64,000 bases of DNA from DASTFY01 sp963769115 (GCA_963769115.1 CAVYKN010000021.1:1-64000); one strand, 5' to 3'; positions 37,795 to 46,735 are shown, counted from the first letter of the stretch. Translations and numbers: made by a program. The notes: generated by a model not told the origin, from the sequence alone.

Positions 37795-38160
37795 ATGACC
37801 ATCGCTGCGCAACGACGGCAGTCCCGGGTCCGGCGCCACAACCGGGTCCGCAAGTCCATCACGGGGACGGCGGCACGCCCGCGCCTCGCCGTGTTCCGTT
37901 CCAACAAGCACCTCGTCATGCAGGTCATCGACGACGAGACCGGCCGCACCCTGGCCGCGGCGTCCACGCACGAGGCCGCCGTGAAGGCCGATGGCGGCAC
38001 CGGCACGCTGGCCGGCGCGTCCCGGGTGGGCAAGCTGGTCGCCGAGCGGGCCAAGGACGCCGGCGTCGACAAGGTCGTGTTCGACCGGGGTGGGTTCCTC
38101 TACCACGGTCGCATCGCCGCGGCGGCCGACGCCGCCCGGGAAGCCGGACTGGAGTTCTGA
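37795..38160 (+). CDS. rplR: Ribosomal protein uL18
   Basis: 121 aa. RVRRHNRVRKSITGTAARPR at the N-terminus, AVFRSNKHLVMQVIDD and FDRGGFLYHGRIAAAADAAR at the C-terminus. Binds 5S rRNA. TGATG overlap with rpsE. Confidence 0.97.
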   Translation: MTIAAQRRQSRVRRHNRVRKSITGTAARPRLAVFRSNKHLVMQVIDDETGRTLAAASTHEAAVKADGGTGTLAGASRVGKLVAERAKDAGVDKVVFDRGGFLYHGRIAAAADAAREAGLEF

Positions 38161-38723
38161 TGGCTGTCAATGACGCGGCGGGCCTGCGCGAGTCGCGGGT
38201 CATCGCCATCAACCGTGTGGCCAAGGTCGTCAAGGGCGGCCGCCGCTTCTCGTTCACGGCGCTCGTCGTCGTCGGGGACGGCGCGGGCCGGGTCGGCCTG
38301 GGTTACGGCAAGGCCAAGGAAGTGCCGCTGGCCATCCAGAAGGGCACCGAGGAAGCCAAGAAGAACCTGTTCGACGTGCCGCTGGCCGGGTCGACCATCA
38401 CCCATCCCGTCCTCGGCCGGCTCGGTGCCGGTCGGGTGATGCTGAAGCCCGCGGCGCCCGGTACCGGCGTGATCGCCGGTGGCGCCGCCCGAGCCATCCT
38501 CGAGGAGGCCGGCATCCATGACGTGCTGGCCAAGTCCCTGGGCTCGTCGAACGCCATCAACGTCGCCCGCGCCACCATCGAAGGCCTGCGCTCGCTGCAG
38601 CGGCCCGACGTGGTCGCCGCCCGCCGGGGGATCCCGGCCGACGACTTCGTGCCCAAGGGCCTGCTGAAGGCCTACACCGAGACGCGCCGGGCGCAGGCTG
38701 CGCCCGCCGAAGCGGAGGGCTGA
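38160..38723 (+). CDS. rpsE: Ribosomal protein uS5
   Basis: 187 aa. RVIAINRVAKVVKGGRRFSF, GYGKAKEVPLAIQKG and the GTGVIAGGAARAILE glycine-rich loop conserved. The spectinomycin-binding loop region is intact. Slight Ala-rich C-terminal tail. Confidence 0.97.
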   Translation: MAVNDAAGLRESRVIAINRVAKVVKGGRRFSFTALVVVGDGAGRVGLGYGKAKEVPLAIQKGTEEAKKNLFDVPLAGSTITHPVLGRLGAGRVMLKPAAPGTGVIAGGAARAILEEAGIHDVLAKSLGSSNAINVARATIEGLRSLQRPDVVAARRGIPADDFVPKGLLKAYTETRRAQAAPAEAEG

Positions 38724-38728
38724 GCCCG

Positions 38729-38983
38729 ATGGCAGCTGACGGAGGCACCGCCATGCTGAAGGTCACGCAGGTGCGGTCCCAGATCGGCACCAAGCCCAAG
38801 ACCCGCGGGACGCTCCGCGCCCTGGGCCTGCGCCGCCTCGGCGACTCGAACGTCCTGCCCGATCGCCCCGAGATCAGGGGCATGCTCCACCGCGTCCCCC
38901 ACCTGGTGACGGTGGAGCCGGTGGAAGAGGAGAAGGCGCCGGCCGCGAAGAAGCGCCGGCGAGTCCAGAAGGAAGAGGACTGA
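38729..38983 (+). CDS. rpmD: Ribosomal protein uL30
   Basis: 84 aa, or 76 from the inner ATG at 38753. Core LKVTQVRSQIGTKPKTRGTL and GLRRLGDSNVLPDRPEIRGM is typical; a charged tail (EEEKAPAAKKRRRVQKEED) is extra. The gap to rplO is one base. Confidence 0.95.
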   Translation: MAADGGTAMLKVTQVRSQIGTKPKTRGTLRALGLRRLGDSNVLPDRPEIRGMLHRVPHLVTVEPVEEEKAPAAKKRRRVQKEED

Positions 38984-38984
38984 C

Positions 38985-39473
38985 ATGCGAGTCGACGATC
39001 TCAAGCCCGCGCCCGGGTCGACGCGCGCCCGCCGGCGGGTGGGCCGTGGCACCGGCGGTCACGGCGGCAAGACCGCCGGTCGTGGCACCAAGGGCCAGAA
39101 GGCCCGGAACACCGTCCCTCGTGGCTTCGAGGGTGGCCAGATGCCGCTCAAGCAGCGGGTCCCGAAGCTGAAGGGCTTCAACAACCCGTTCCGGATCGAG
39201 TACCAGGGCATCAACCTCGACGTGATCGACGCCAGCGGTATGGACGACGTCACCCCGGAGAGCCTCCACGCCCACGGCCTGACCCACAAGGGCGCCCTCA
39301 TCAAGGTTCTCGGACGGGGCGAGATCACCCGCAAGGTGCGGGTGCAGGCCCACGCGTTCTCCCGTTCGGCTGAGCAGGCCATCACGGCCGCGGGCGGTAC
39401 GGTTTCCGTCCTGCCCCTGCCGTACGTGTCCGGCCGGCCGCCGGCCAAGGGCAACCAGTTCACCAACCGCTGA
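38985..39473 (+). CDS. rplO: Ribosomal protein uL15
   Basis: 162 aa. KPAPGSTRARRRVGRGTGGH and GKTAGRGTKGQKAR with GFEGGQMPLKQRVPKLKGF conserved. Directly followed by secY as in most spc operons. Confidence 0.98.
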   Translation: MRVDDLKPAPGSTRARRRVGRGTGGHGGKTAGRGTKGQKARNTVPRGFEGGQMPLKQRVPKLKGFNNPFRIEYQGINLDVIDASGMDDVTPESLHAHGLTHKGALIKVLGRGEITRKVRVQAHAFSRSAEQAITAAGGTVSVLPLPYVSGRPPAKGNQFTNR

Positions 39474-39519
39474 GCCCTGCTGTCCCGTCCCGGACCCGGC
39501 AGTCCCGAGGAGCCATGGC

Positions 39520-40842
39520 GTGTTCGCCAACCTGAAGAACGTCCTGAAGATCCCGGACCTGCGGAACAAGGTGCTGTTCACCCTCGGGATGGTCGCCCTG
39601 TACCGCCTGGGGGCCAACCTCCCCGTACCCGGGATCGACCTCGGTCAGGTGGCCCAGCTCCAGGAGCAGGCCGAGACCCAGGGCGCCATCGGGTTCCTCA
39701 ACCTGTTCTCGGGCGGCGCGCTGAGCTCGTTCGCGGTGTTCGCGCTCGGGATCATGCCGTACATCACCGCGTCGATCATCATGCAGGTGCTCGGCGTCGC
39801 CATCCCCAAGCTGCAGGAGTGGCAGGAGCAGGGCGCGGTCGGCCAGCGCAAGATCACGCAGTGGACGCGCTACCTGGCCCTGGCCATCGCCACGCTCCAG
39901 GCCACCGGCCTCACGTTCATCTTCGGCCGCGGCTACGGCGGCTCGCTGCTGGGCCAGAACGGCCCGAACGTGCAGCTCCTGCCGGACGGCACGTCCAACT
40001 GGCGCTACCTGATGATCATCATGACCCTCGTGGGGGGCACCGCCATCCTCATGTGGATGGGCGAGCTCATCACCCAGCGGGGCATCGGCAACGGCATGTC
40101 GATCCTGATCTTCTGCTCGGTGGTCAGCCAGCTCCCCTACGCCTACTACGCGGTCCTGGAGCAGAAGGAGATCATCTTCTTCCTGTTCCTGGTGGCGGTC
40201 AGCCTGCTGGTGCTGGTGGCCATCATCTACGTCGAGCTCGGCCAGCGCCGCATCCCCGTCCAGTTCGCCAAGCGGGTGGTCGGCCGGCGCATGTACGGCG
40301 GCCAGAGCACCTACATCCCGCTGAAGGTCAACCAGTCGGGCGTCATCCCGATCATCTTCGCCAGCTCGCTGCTGCTGCTGCCGGTGCTCATCACCAACCT
40401 GCTCGGTGACTCGACCTCGGGCTGGCGCCAGTCGCTCACCGAGTTCATCGACAAGTGGGTCGTCAACCAGACCAACCCGGTCCACCTGTTGATCTACGGC
40501 GCGATGATCGTGGGCTTCGCCTACTTCTACAACGCCATCGCCTTCGACCCCGCCAAGCAGGCCGACCAGCTGCGCAAGCAGGGCGGCTTCATCCCCGGTA
40601 TCCGGCCGGGCCCGCAGACCGAGCGCTACCTGTCGAAGACCCTCAACCGGCTGACGCTCCCGGGCGCCATCTTCCTCGCCGTCATCGCCCTGCTGCCGTC
40701 CGTGGTGCTGGCGCTCGGCAACGTGCAGAGCTTCCCCTTCGGCGGCACGTCCGTGCTGATCGCCGTCGGTGTGGCCCTCGAGACGATGAAGCAGATCGAC
40801 AGCCAGCTCATGTTGCGCAACTACGAGGGCTTCCTGAAGTGA
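39520..40842 (+). CDS. secY: SecY, protein-translocase channel
   Basis: 440 aa, GTG start; the nearby ATG at 39515 is in another frame. Ten hydrophobic helices; plug and first helix VLFTLGMVALYRLGANLPVP, SSFAVFALGIMPYITASIIM, QWTRYLALAIATLQA, RGIGNGMSILIF, and cytoplasmic loop Arg region GGFIPGIRPGPQTERYL. Forms SecYEG with SecA or ribosomes at the membrane. Confidence 0.98.
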   Translation: MFANLKNVLKIPDLRNKVLFTLGMVALYRLGANLPVPGIDLGQVAQLQEQAETQGAIGFLNLFSGGALSSFAVFALGIMPYITASIIMQVLGVAIPKLQEWQEQGAVGQRKITQWTRYLALAIATLQATGLTFIFGRGYGGSLLGQNGPNVQLLPDGTSNWRYLMIIMTLVGGTAILMWMGELITQRGIGNGMSILIFCSVVSQLPYAYYAVLEQKEIIFFLFLVAVSLLVLVAIIYVELGQRRIPVQFAKRVVGRRMYGGQSTYIPLKVNQSGVIPIIFASSLLLLPVLITNLLGDSTSGWRQSLTEFIDKWVVNQTNPVHLLIYGAMIVGFAYFYNAIAFDPAKQADQLRKQGGFIPGIRPGPQTERYLSKTLNRLTLPGAIFLAVIALLPSVVLALGNVQSFPFGGTSVLIAVGVALETMKQIDSQLMLRNYEGFLK

Positions 40843-40879
40843 CGCGGGCCGGCCGTCGGCGTGGACGGGCCGACCACCA

Positions 40880-41569
40880 GTGATCCCCGGCGTGCGGATG
40901 GTGGTGGCGGGCCGCCAGGGTGCCGGGAAGGGGACGCAGTGCGTCCGCCTGTCCCGGCACTACGTCGTCCCCCACATCTCCACCGGTGACATGTTGCGCG
41001 CCGCCGTGAAGGAGGGCACCGAGCTCGGCCGGCGCGCCGACAGCATCATGAAGGCGGGCGGGCTGGTGCCCGACGACGTCATGATCGGCATCGTCGACGA
41101 GCGCCTGCGGGGAGCGGACGCCCGGACGCGCGGCTACCTGCTGGACGGCTTCCCCCGGACGGTGGCGCAGGCCGAGGCCATGGAGAAGATCGCGGTCGAC
41201 AACGCGCTCGACCTGGCCATAGACCTCGACGTGCCCCGGGAGATGGTGCTGCAGCGCCTCTCGGGCCGTCGGCTGTGCCGGGACTGCGGCACCAACTACA
41301 CGTCCACCGGCTACGAGCGGCGGCCGTGGCTGTGCGATGTCTGCGGCGGCGACATCATCCATCGTGAGGACGACACCGAGGAGGCGATCAACCGCCGCCT
41401 GGACGACTACGAGAGCCAGACCCGTCCGCTCATCGACTTCTACGAATCGCGGGGGCTGCTCGTCACGGTGAGCGGCGTGGGAACGCCGGACGAGGTCCTC
41501 ATCCGCCTCATCTCCGCCATCGAGGGCCGCCGCCGCGGCCCCGGCGCCGGCCCCATCGTCGGCGGCTGA
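40880..41569 (+). CDS. adk: Adenylate kinase
   Basis: 229 aa, GTG start. P-loop AGRQGAGKGTQC, STGDMLR, GYLLDGFPRT and RLSGRR. LID domain carries a zinc-type set CRDCGTNY...CDVCGGD. It interconverts AMP, ADP and ATP. It follows secY as usual, but the expected map gene is missing and a convergent glutathione peroxidase follows. Confidence 0.96.
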   Translation: MIPGVRMVVAGRQGAGKGTQCVRLSRHYVVPHISTGDMLRAAVKEGTELGRRADSIMKAGGLVPDDVMIGIVDERLRGADARTRGYLLDGFPRTVAQAEAMEKIAVDNALDLAIDLDVPREMVLQRLSGRRLCRDCGTNYTSTGYERRPWLCDVCGGDIIHREDDTEEAINRRLDDYESQTRPLIDFYESRGLLVTVSGVGTPDEVLIRLISAIEGRRRGPGAGPIVGG

Positions 41570-41578
41570 CCCGCCGCC
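41561..41578. terminator. Possible bidirectional terminator between adk and the peroxidase gene
   Basis: GGCGGC-TGACCC-GCCGCC, overlapping the adk stop, in the 21-base gap between two convergent genes. Perfect 6-bp GC stem, no T-run on either side. Confidence 0.35.
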
Positions 41579-41590
41579 GGCCCGCGCCGG

Positions 41591-42079
41591 TCAGGCGGGG
41601 AGCTGGGACTCGATGGCGCCGACGAGGGTGGGATCCTCGGGGGTGACCATGGGGGAGAAGCGGGCCACGACCTCGCCCTCGGGTGAGACGAGGAACTTCT
41701 CGAAGTTCCAGCGGATGTCCCCCGTGTGACCCTCGCCGTCGGCGACCTCGGTGAGCTCGGTGTAGATCGGGTGGCGGTCGTCGCCGTTGACGTCGATCTT
41801 CTCCATGAGCGGGAACGTCACGCCGTAGGTGACCGAGCAGAAGGTCTCGATCTCCTCGGCCGTGCCCGGCTCCTGGCCGCCGAACTGGTTGCACGGGAAC
41901 CCGACCACCGAGAAGCCCCGGTCCTCGTAGGTCGACTGGAGCTGCTCGAGGCCCGTGTACTGCGGGGTCAGGCCGCACTTCGAGGCCACGTTCACGAGGA
42001 GCAGGGCCTTGCCGTGGAAGTCGGCGAGGCTCGTCGGCTCGCCCTGCAGCGTGTTGATCGGGTGCTCGGAGATCGTCAT
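41591..42079 (-). CDS. Glutathione peroxidase family protein
   Basis: 162 aa. Thioredoxin fold with the peroxidatic Cys35 in NVASKCGLTPQY (Cys, not selenocysteine), GFPCNQFGGQEPG and WNFEKFLV supplying the Gln/Trp/Asn of the catalytic tetrad. Cys82 (ETFCSVTYG) may be the resolving residue of a thioredoxin-dependent enzyme. It reduces peroxides in the cytoplasm. Lies where map would normally be. Confidence 0.92.
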   Translation of the reverse strand: MTISEHPINTLQGEPTSLADFHGKALLLVNVASKCGLTPQYTGLEQLQSTYEDRGFSVVGFPCNQFGGQEPGTAEEIETFCSVTYGVTFPLMEKIDVNGDDRHPIYTELTEVADGEGHTGDIRWNFEKFLVSPEGEVVARFSPMVTPEDPTLVGAIESQLPA

Positions 42080-42133
42080 GCGCGCATCATGGCCGACCGC
42101 GACCCGCGCCGGCGAAACGGCGGCCGGTCGGTC

Positions 42134-42298
42134 CTACGCCGCGGTGGACATCGGCGGCATCACCCCGAGGGCGGCCAACGCGTCCAGTTCGTCCTCGAAG
42201 ATGTGGCGGTTCGCCTCGTACAGCCGGCGGGCCTGCTCCTTGCAGGTCTGGAGCTGGTCACGATCGAGGCGCTCGCCGGTGAGGGTGTTGCACCACAT
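42134..42298 (-). CDS. Small hypothetical protein
   Basis: 54 aa from ATG 42298; a longer frame to 42379 is possible. Sequence starts MWCNTLTGERLDRDQLQTCK and continues with a helical RRLYEANRHIFEDELDALAA. Two Cys are present but no CxxC. AAGGAGG lies about 20 bases upstream, closer to an out-of-frame ATG, so the start is unsure. I recognise no family. Confidence 0.4.
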   Translation of the reverse strand: MWCNTLTGERLDRDQLQTCKEQARRLYEANRHIFEDELDALAALGVMPPMSTAA

Positions 42299-42474
42299 GG
42301 TCGGGATACATGGCGAGTCCTCCTTCCGGGCTCTGTCATGGCTGCTGCGTCCTGACTGCTTCCTGAACTCTCTCCCCACTCAGAGCGGTCGAGCTCTGCA
42401 GGGGATACGTGACCGGTGGCTCAGCGGATTGGTCAGGCCCGTTCGGCCGGTCGAACCCGACCACGGAGCGGGAC

Positions 42475-42503
42475 TTGGCACTCCCCCGCCTCGGCGGTAG
42501 CAT
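42475..42503 (+). promoter_or_regulatory. Promoter of the infA-rpmJ-rpsM operon
   Basis: TTGGCA (42475-42480), 17-base spacer, TAGCAT (42498-42503). Leader of roughly 85 nt to the infA start at 42596. Confidence 0.7.
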
Positions 42504-42595
42504 TGCCCCTCGGCCCAGTTCGTCCCTCCTGCCTCTGACCAGCACCGGCGTGGTGGGTTGGCGTGGGCCTATGTGACGCGTACAAGGAGTCAGCT

Positions 42596-42820
42596 CTGCC
42601 GAAGCCCAAGGAAGATGCGATCGTGCTCGAGGGCACGGTCGTCGAGCCCCTCCCAAACGCGATGTTCAGGGTGGAGCTCGAGAACGGCCACAAAGTTCTG
42701 GCCCACATCTCCGGGAAGATGCGCATGCATTACATCCGGATCCTTCCTGGTGACAAGGTCCAAGTCGAGTTGACGCCATACGACCTCAACCGGGGTCGCA
42801 TCACGTATCGCTACAAGTGA
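42596..42820 (+). CDS. infA: Translation initiation factor IF-1, probable CTG start
   Basis: 74 aa from CTG 42596: (M)PKPKEDAIVLEGTVVEPL, ending NRGRITYRYK. AAGGAG (42584-42589) lies exactly six bases before the CTG, and this start gives the standard IF-1 length. The only other in-frame start, GTG 42563, would add 11 residues (GLCDAYKESA) and has no such Shine-Dalgarno. OB fold; binds the 30S A site. First gene of the alpha operon, behind its own promoter. Confidence 0.93.
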   Translation: MPKPKEDAIVLEGTVVEPLPNAMFRVELENGHKVLAHISGKMRMHYIRILPGDKVQVELTPYDLNRGRITYRYK

Positions 42821-42834
42821 GGCCCAGAAGTCCG

Positions 42835-42948
42835 ATGAAGGTTCGTCCCAGCGTCAAGAAGATGTGCGAGAAGTGCAAGGTGATCCGCCGTCATGGTCGG
42901 GTCATGGTCATCTGCGAGAACCCGCGCCACAAGCAGCGGCAGGGTTGA
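42835..42948 (+). CDS. rpmJ: Ribosomal protein bL36
   Basis: 37 aa: MKVRPSVKKMCEKCKVIRR and a tail ICENPRHKQRQG. Zinc ribbon with CEKC, Cys and His, the zinc-binding form. Short and easily missed; lies between infA and rpsM as expected. Confidence 0.97.
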   Translation: MKVRPSVKKMCEKCKVIRRHGRVMVICENPRHKQRQG

Positions 42949-42982
42949 GAGTTCGAGGAAGGGACCGGAGGTAGGTAACTGC

Positions 42983-43363
<381 letters not shown>

Positions 43364-43366
43364 TCG

Positions 43367-43765
43367 ATGGCCAAGCCCAAGCCCGGTGGACGCCGGCCCC
43401 GCAAGCGCGAGCGCAAGAACGTCGCCTTCGGGATCGCCCACATCAAGAGCTCGTTCAACAACACGATCGTCAACATCACCGACACCGAGGGCAACACCAT
43501 CGCCTGGGCGTCGGCCGGCAACGTCGGCTTCAAGGGCTCACGCAAGTCCACGCCCTTCGCCGCCCAGCTGGCGGCCGAGAAGGTGGCCAAGGCCGCCATG
43601 GAGCACGGTGTGCGCCGCGTCGAGGTCCACATGAAGGGCCCGGGCTCGGGTCGCGACACGGCCATGCGCTCGCTGCAGAACACCGGCCTCGAGGTCACCG
43701 CCATCAAGGACGTGACCCCGGTGCCCCACAACGGGTGCCGCCCGCCCAAGCGGCGGAGGGTCTGA
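43367..43765 (+). CDS. rpsK: Ribosomal protein uS11
   Basis: 132 aa. IKSSFNNTIVNITDTEGNTI, SAGNVGFKGSRKSTPFAAQL and VTPVPHNGCRPPKRRRV are conserved. Platform protein of the 30S subunit. Confidence 0.98.
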   Translation: MAKPKPGGRRPRKRERKNVAFGIAHIKSSFNNTIVNITDTEGNTIAWASAGNVGFKGSRKSTPFAAQLAAEKVAKAAMEHGVRRVEVHMKGPGSGRDTAMRSLQNTGLEVTAIKDVTPVPHNGCRPPKRRRV

Positions 43766-43766
43766 C

Positions 43767-44384
43767 ATGGCCCGCTACACCGGCCCGAAGGTCAAGCTCA
43801 CGCGCCGCCTCGGCACCAACATCTTCGAGAACGACAAGGGTCGCAAGGCGCTGGAGCGCCGCCCGTACCCGCCCGGGGCGCACGGCCGCACCCGCCGCCG
43901 CACCAGCGGCAGCGAGTACCTGGTGCAGCTCCAGGAGAAGCAGAAGGCCAAGTACATCTACGGCGTCCTCGAGCGCCAGTTCCGCCGGGCCTACGAGGAG
44001 GCCACCCGCCTTCCCGGTGTCACCGGCGAGAACCTGCTCCGGCTGCTCGAGCTGCGCCTCGACAACGTCGTCTACCGCGCCGGTTGGGCCGCCACCCGTC
44101 CCCAGGCCCGGCAGTTCGTCAACCACGGCCTCATCAACGTCGACGGCAAGCGGGTCAACATCCCCAGCTTCCGCGTCCGGCCCGGCCAGGTCGTCTCCCT
44201 CGGCAAGAAGGCGATGGAGATGATCGTGATCCGCCACAACCTCGACGTGCTCGACCGGTCCGTGGTCGGCTGGCTGGAGGTGAGCGACGGCGGCAGCAAG
44301 GTCACCGTGCGCGACGTCCCCCAGCGGGCGCACATCGATGTTCCCGTCCGCGAGCAGCTCATCGTCGAGCTGTACTCGAAGTAA
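43767..44384 (+). CDS. rpsD: Ribosomal protein uS4
   Basis: 205 aa. Starts ARYTGPKVKLTRRLGTNIFE, with S4 RNA-binding domain RLDNVVYRAG..ARQFVNHGLINVDG. No zinc Cys cluster (C- form). Primary binder of 16S 5' domain and often an operon repressor. Confidence 0.97.
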   Translation: MARYTGPKVKLTRRLGTNIFENDKGRKALERRPYPPGAHGRTRRRTSGSEYLVQLQEKQKAKYIYGVLERQFRRAYEEATRLPGVTGENLLRLLELRLDNVVYRAGWAATRPQARQFVNHGLINVDGKRVNIPSFRVRPGQVVSLGKKAMEMIVIRHNLDVLDRSVVGWLEVSDGGSKVTVRDVPQRAHIDVPVREQLIVELYSK

Positions 44385-44431
44385 CGCCCACCCACCACGC
44401 GCCCAAGAAGCCAAACGCGAGGACTTCCCGC

Positions 44432-45364
44432 ATGCTCGTCATCCAACGCCCCACCGTCGAAGCCGCCGGCGAGGTCGAAGGCAACCGTCAGCAGTTCACC
44501 GTCGGGCCGCTCGAGCCCGGTTTCGGCTACACCATCGGCAACTCCCTGCGCCGGACGTTGCTGTCGTCGATCCCCGGTGCTGCCATCACGATGGTGCGCT
44601 TCGACGACGCCCTCCACGAGTTCGACACCATCGCCGGTGTGGCCGAGGACGTCACCGATGTCATCCTCAACCTGAAGGACATCGTGCTCACGTCGACCTC
44701 GGACGAGCCAGTGGTCATCCGCCTCGACATCCGGGGGCCGGCCGACGTGGCCGCCGGTGACATCAAGCTCCCGCCGGAGATCGAGATCCTCAACCGGGAC
44801 GCCCACATCGCCACCGTCAACGCCAAGGGCCGCCTCGCCGTGGACCTGACCGTGGAGCGGGGCCGGGGCTACCTCAGCTCGGACCGCGAGGCGCAGAACC
44901 GCACGATCGGTGTCATCCCGATCGACGCCATCTTCTCGCCCGTCCGCCGCGTGACCTTCACCGTCGAGCCGACCCGCGTCGAGCAGTCCACGAACTACGA
45001 CCGGCTGCAGCTCGACATCGAGACCGACGGCTCCATCACGCCCAAGGAGGCACTGGCCTCGGCCGGCGCCACGCTGCGCTCGCTCGTCGACCTGGTGGCC
45101 AACCTGTCCGACGATCCCCAGGGCCTGGAGCTGGGCGAGGTGGCCTCCGTGGCCGCCGGCTCGCCGGACCTGGAGCTGGCCATCGAGGACCTCGACCTGT
45201 CCGAGCGGCCCCGCAACTGCCTGAAGCGGGCCCAGATCAACACCATCGGCGAGCTGCTCACCAAGACCGAGGACGACCTGCTCAACATCACCAACTTCGG
45301 GCAGAAGAGCCTCGACGAGGTCAAGGTCAAGCTCGACGAGCGCGGCCTGTCGCTGCGGGGCTGA
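44432..45364 (+). CDS. rpoA: RNA polymerase alpha subunit
   Basis: 310 aa from ATG 44432; an upstream in-frame extension overlaps rpsD. N-terminal dimer domain FGYTIGNSLRRTLLSSIPGA, and C-terminal domain LDLSERPRNCLKRAQINTIG, LTKTEDDLLNITNFGQKSL. Both domains are full length. Confidence 0.98.
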   Translation: MLVIQRPTVEAAGEVEGNRQQFTVGPLEPGFGYTIGNSLRRTLLSSIPGAAITMVRFDDALHEFDTIAGVAEDVTDVILNLKDIVLTSTSDEPVVIRLDIRGPADVAAGDIKLPPEIEILNRDAHIATVNAKGRLAVDLTVERGRGYLSSDREAQNRTIGVIPIDAIFSPVRRVTFTVEPTRVEQSTNYDRLQLDIETDGSITPKEALASAGATLRSLVDLVANLSDDPQGLELGEVASVAAGSPDLELAIEDLDLSERPRNCLKRAQINTIGELLTKTEDDLLNITNFGQKSLDEVKVKLDERGLSLRG

Positions 45365-45374
45365 GGAGCGCACC

Positions 45375-45743
45375 ATGCCCACCCCCCGTCGCTCACGTCG
45401 CTTCGGCGGCAACGCCGCCCACCAGCGCCTCATGATGGCCAACCTCGCCGCGTCCCTGTTCGCCGCCGAGGCCATCGTCACCACAGAGGCCAAGGCCAAG
45501 GCGCTGCGGCCCGTGGCCGAGAAGCTCATCACGAAGGCCAAGAAGGCCCAGGACGACGATCCGCTCCGGGTGCACCGCATCCGGCAGCTCCAGTCCTTCC
45601 TGGGCGATCGGGAGATGACGGCCAAGCTGGTCGACCAGGTGGCGCCGCGCTACCTCGAGCGGCCGGGCGGCTACACCCGCATCCTGAAGCTGGGACCCCG
45701 CCAGGGCGACAACGCCCCCATGGCCCGCATCGAGCTGGTCTGA
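45375..45743 (+). CDS. rplQ: Ribosomal protein bL17
   Basis: 122 aa. RRSRRFGGNAAHQRLMMANL, ATEAKAKALRPVAEKLIT (family numbering) and YTRILKLGPRQGDNAPMARI. Normal length, without the C-terminal extensions seen in some actinobacteria. Confidence 0.96.
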   Translation: MPTPRRSRRFGGNAAHQRLMMANLAASLFAAEAIVTTEAKAKALRPVAEKLITKAKKAQDDDPLRVHRIRQLQSFLGDREMTAKLVDQVAPRYLERPGGYTRILKLGPRQGDNAPMARIELV

Positions 45744-45785
45744 GTCTTCGTCGCCATCCTGCGCTGCGCTTCGGCTGGCTCCTAC

Positions 45786-45798
45786 TCGCTTCGCTCGG
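45786..45798 (-). repeat. Inverted copy of the GAGCGNAGCGAG repeat between rplQ and truA
   Basis: CTCGCTTCGCTCG, the reverse complement of CGAGCGAAGCGAG, in the 114-base rplQ-truA gap. The fourth copy in the ribosomal operons and the only one in the reverse orientation. Confidence 0.5.
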
Positions 45799-45857
45799 CA
45801 ATGCGTCAAGCGACGTCGCCGTGCGCCGGGCAAGCCGGACGCACGGGGTGAAGTGAA

Positions 45858-46634
45858 GTGGGCAGGCTCCGGCTGCTCGTGGCCTATGACGGCTCGGGCT
45901 TCCACGGGTTCGCCCTGAACGACGGGGTGGCGACGGTCGCCGGCGCGCTCACCGAGGCCATCGGCACCGTGCTCGGCCATCCTGTGGTGCTCACCGCCGC
46001 CGGCCGCACGGACACCGGCGTGCACGCCTGGGGCCAGGTCGTCAGCCTCGACGTGCCGGACGAGCAGCAGGAAGACCCGCTGGACCTGGACGCGCTGCGC
46101 CGCAGCGTCAACGCGCTGTGCGGACCGGCGGTGGTGGTGCGCTCGGCCGAGTGGGCGGCGCCCGACTTCGACGCCCGGTTCTCGGCCCGCTGGCGGCGCT
46201 ACCACTACACGGTGCTCAACGACCCCGTGCCCGACCCGTTCCTGGCCGGCACGACGTGGCACGTCGACCGGCCGCTGGACCTGCGGCTCATGCGCCTGGC
46301 CTGCGATCCCTTCGTCGGGGAGCACGACTTCTCCTCGTTCTGCCGCCGGCCCAAGCGGCCGGAGGGCGAGCCCCCGGCGACGCTCGTGCGGCGGGTCATG
46401 TCGGCCCGCTGGGACGACGTGGGGGACGTGCCCGGCCGCCTGCTGCGCTTCGAGATCGTGGCCAACGCCTTCTGCCACCAGATGGTCCGGTCGATCGTCG
46501 GCACGCTGGTGGAGGTGGGGCTGGGCCGGCGGTCGGCGGGCTCGATCCTCGACACGTTGCGGGCCCGGGACCGGGCCACCGCCGGCCAGCTCGCGCCGCC
46601 CGACGGTCTTTGCCTGTGGGAGGTCGGCTACTGA
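45858..46634 (+). CDS. truA: tRNA pseudouridine synthase A
   Basis: 258 aa, GTG start. LLVAYDGSGFHGFALNDGVA, catalytic Asp in AAGRTDTGVHAWGQV, FSARWRRYHYTVLN and ANAFCHQMVRSIVG. Isomerises U38-40 in tRNA anticodon stems. Typical neighbour of rplQ and rplM. Confidence 0.96.
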   Translation: MGRLRLLVAYDGSGFHGFALNDGVATVAGALTEAIGTVLGHPVVLTAAGRTDTGVHAWGQVVSLDVPDEQQEDPLDLDALRRSVNALCGPAVVVRSAEWAAPDFDARFSARWRRYHYTVLNDPVPDPFLAGTTWHVDRPLDLRLMRLACDPFVGEHDFSSFCRRPKRPEGEPPATLVRRVMSARWDDVGDVPGRLLRFEIVANAFCHQMVRSIVGTLVEVGLGRRSAGSILDTLRARDRATAGQLAPPDGLCLWEVGY

Positions 46635-46661
46635 TCTGCACGGGGCGAGATCGTCGCCCCT

Positions 46662-46686
46662 GCTGTTTGCTGCCGCTGTTTGCTGC
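46662..46686 (+). repeat. Two 12-bp direct repeats at the rplM promoter
   Basis: GCTGTTTGCTGC at 46662-46673 and 46675-46686, period 13 bases. The second overlaps the -35 of the rplM promoter. Confidence 0.6.
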
Positions 46687-46708
46687 GGCCCAGATCGGCC
46701 CGTATCCT
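46680..46708 (+). promoter_or_regulatory. rplM-rpsI promoter
   Basis: TTGCTG (46680-46685), 17-base spacer, TATCCT (46703-46708), 27 bases before the rplM ATG. AAGGA lies 8-12 bases upstream of that ATG. Confidence 0.65.
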
Positions 46709-46735
46709 TACTCGGTTCCCCTGAAGGAAGTCCTG

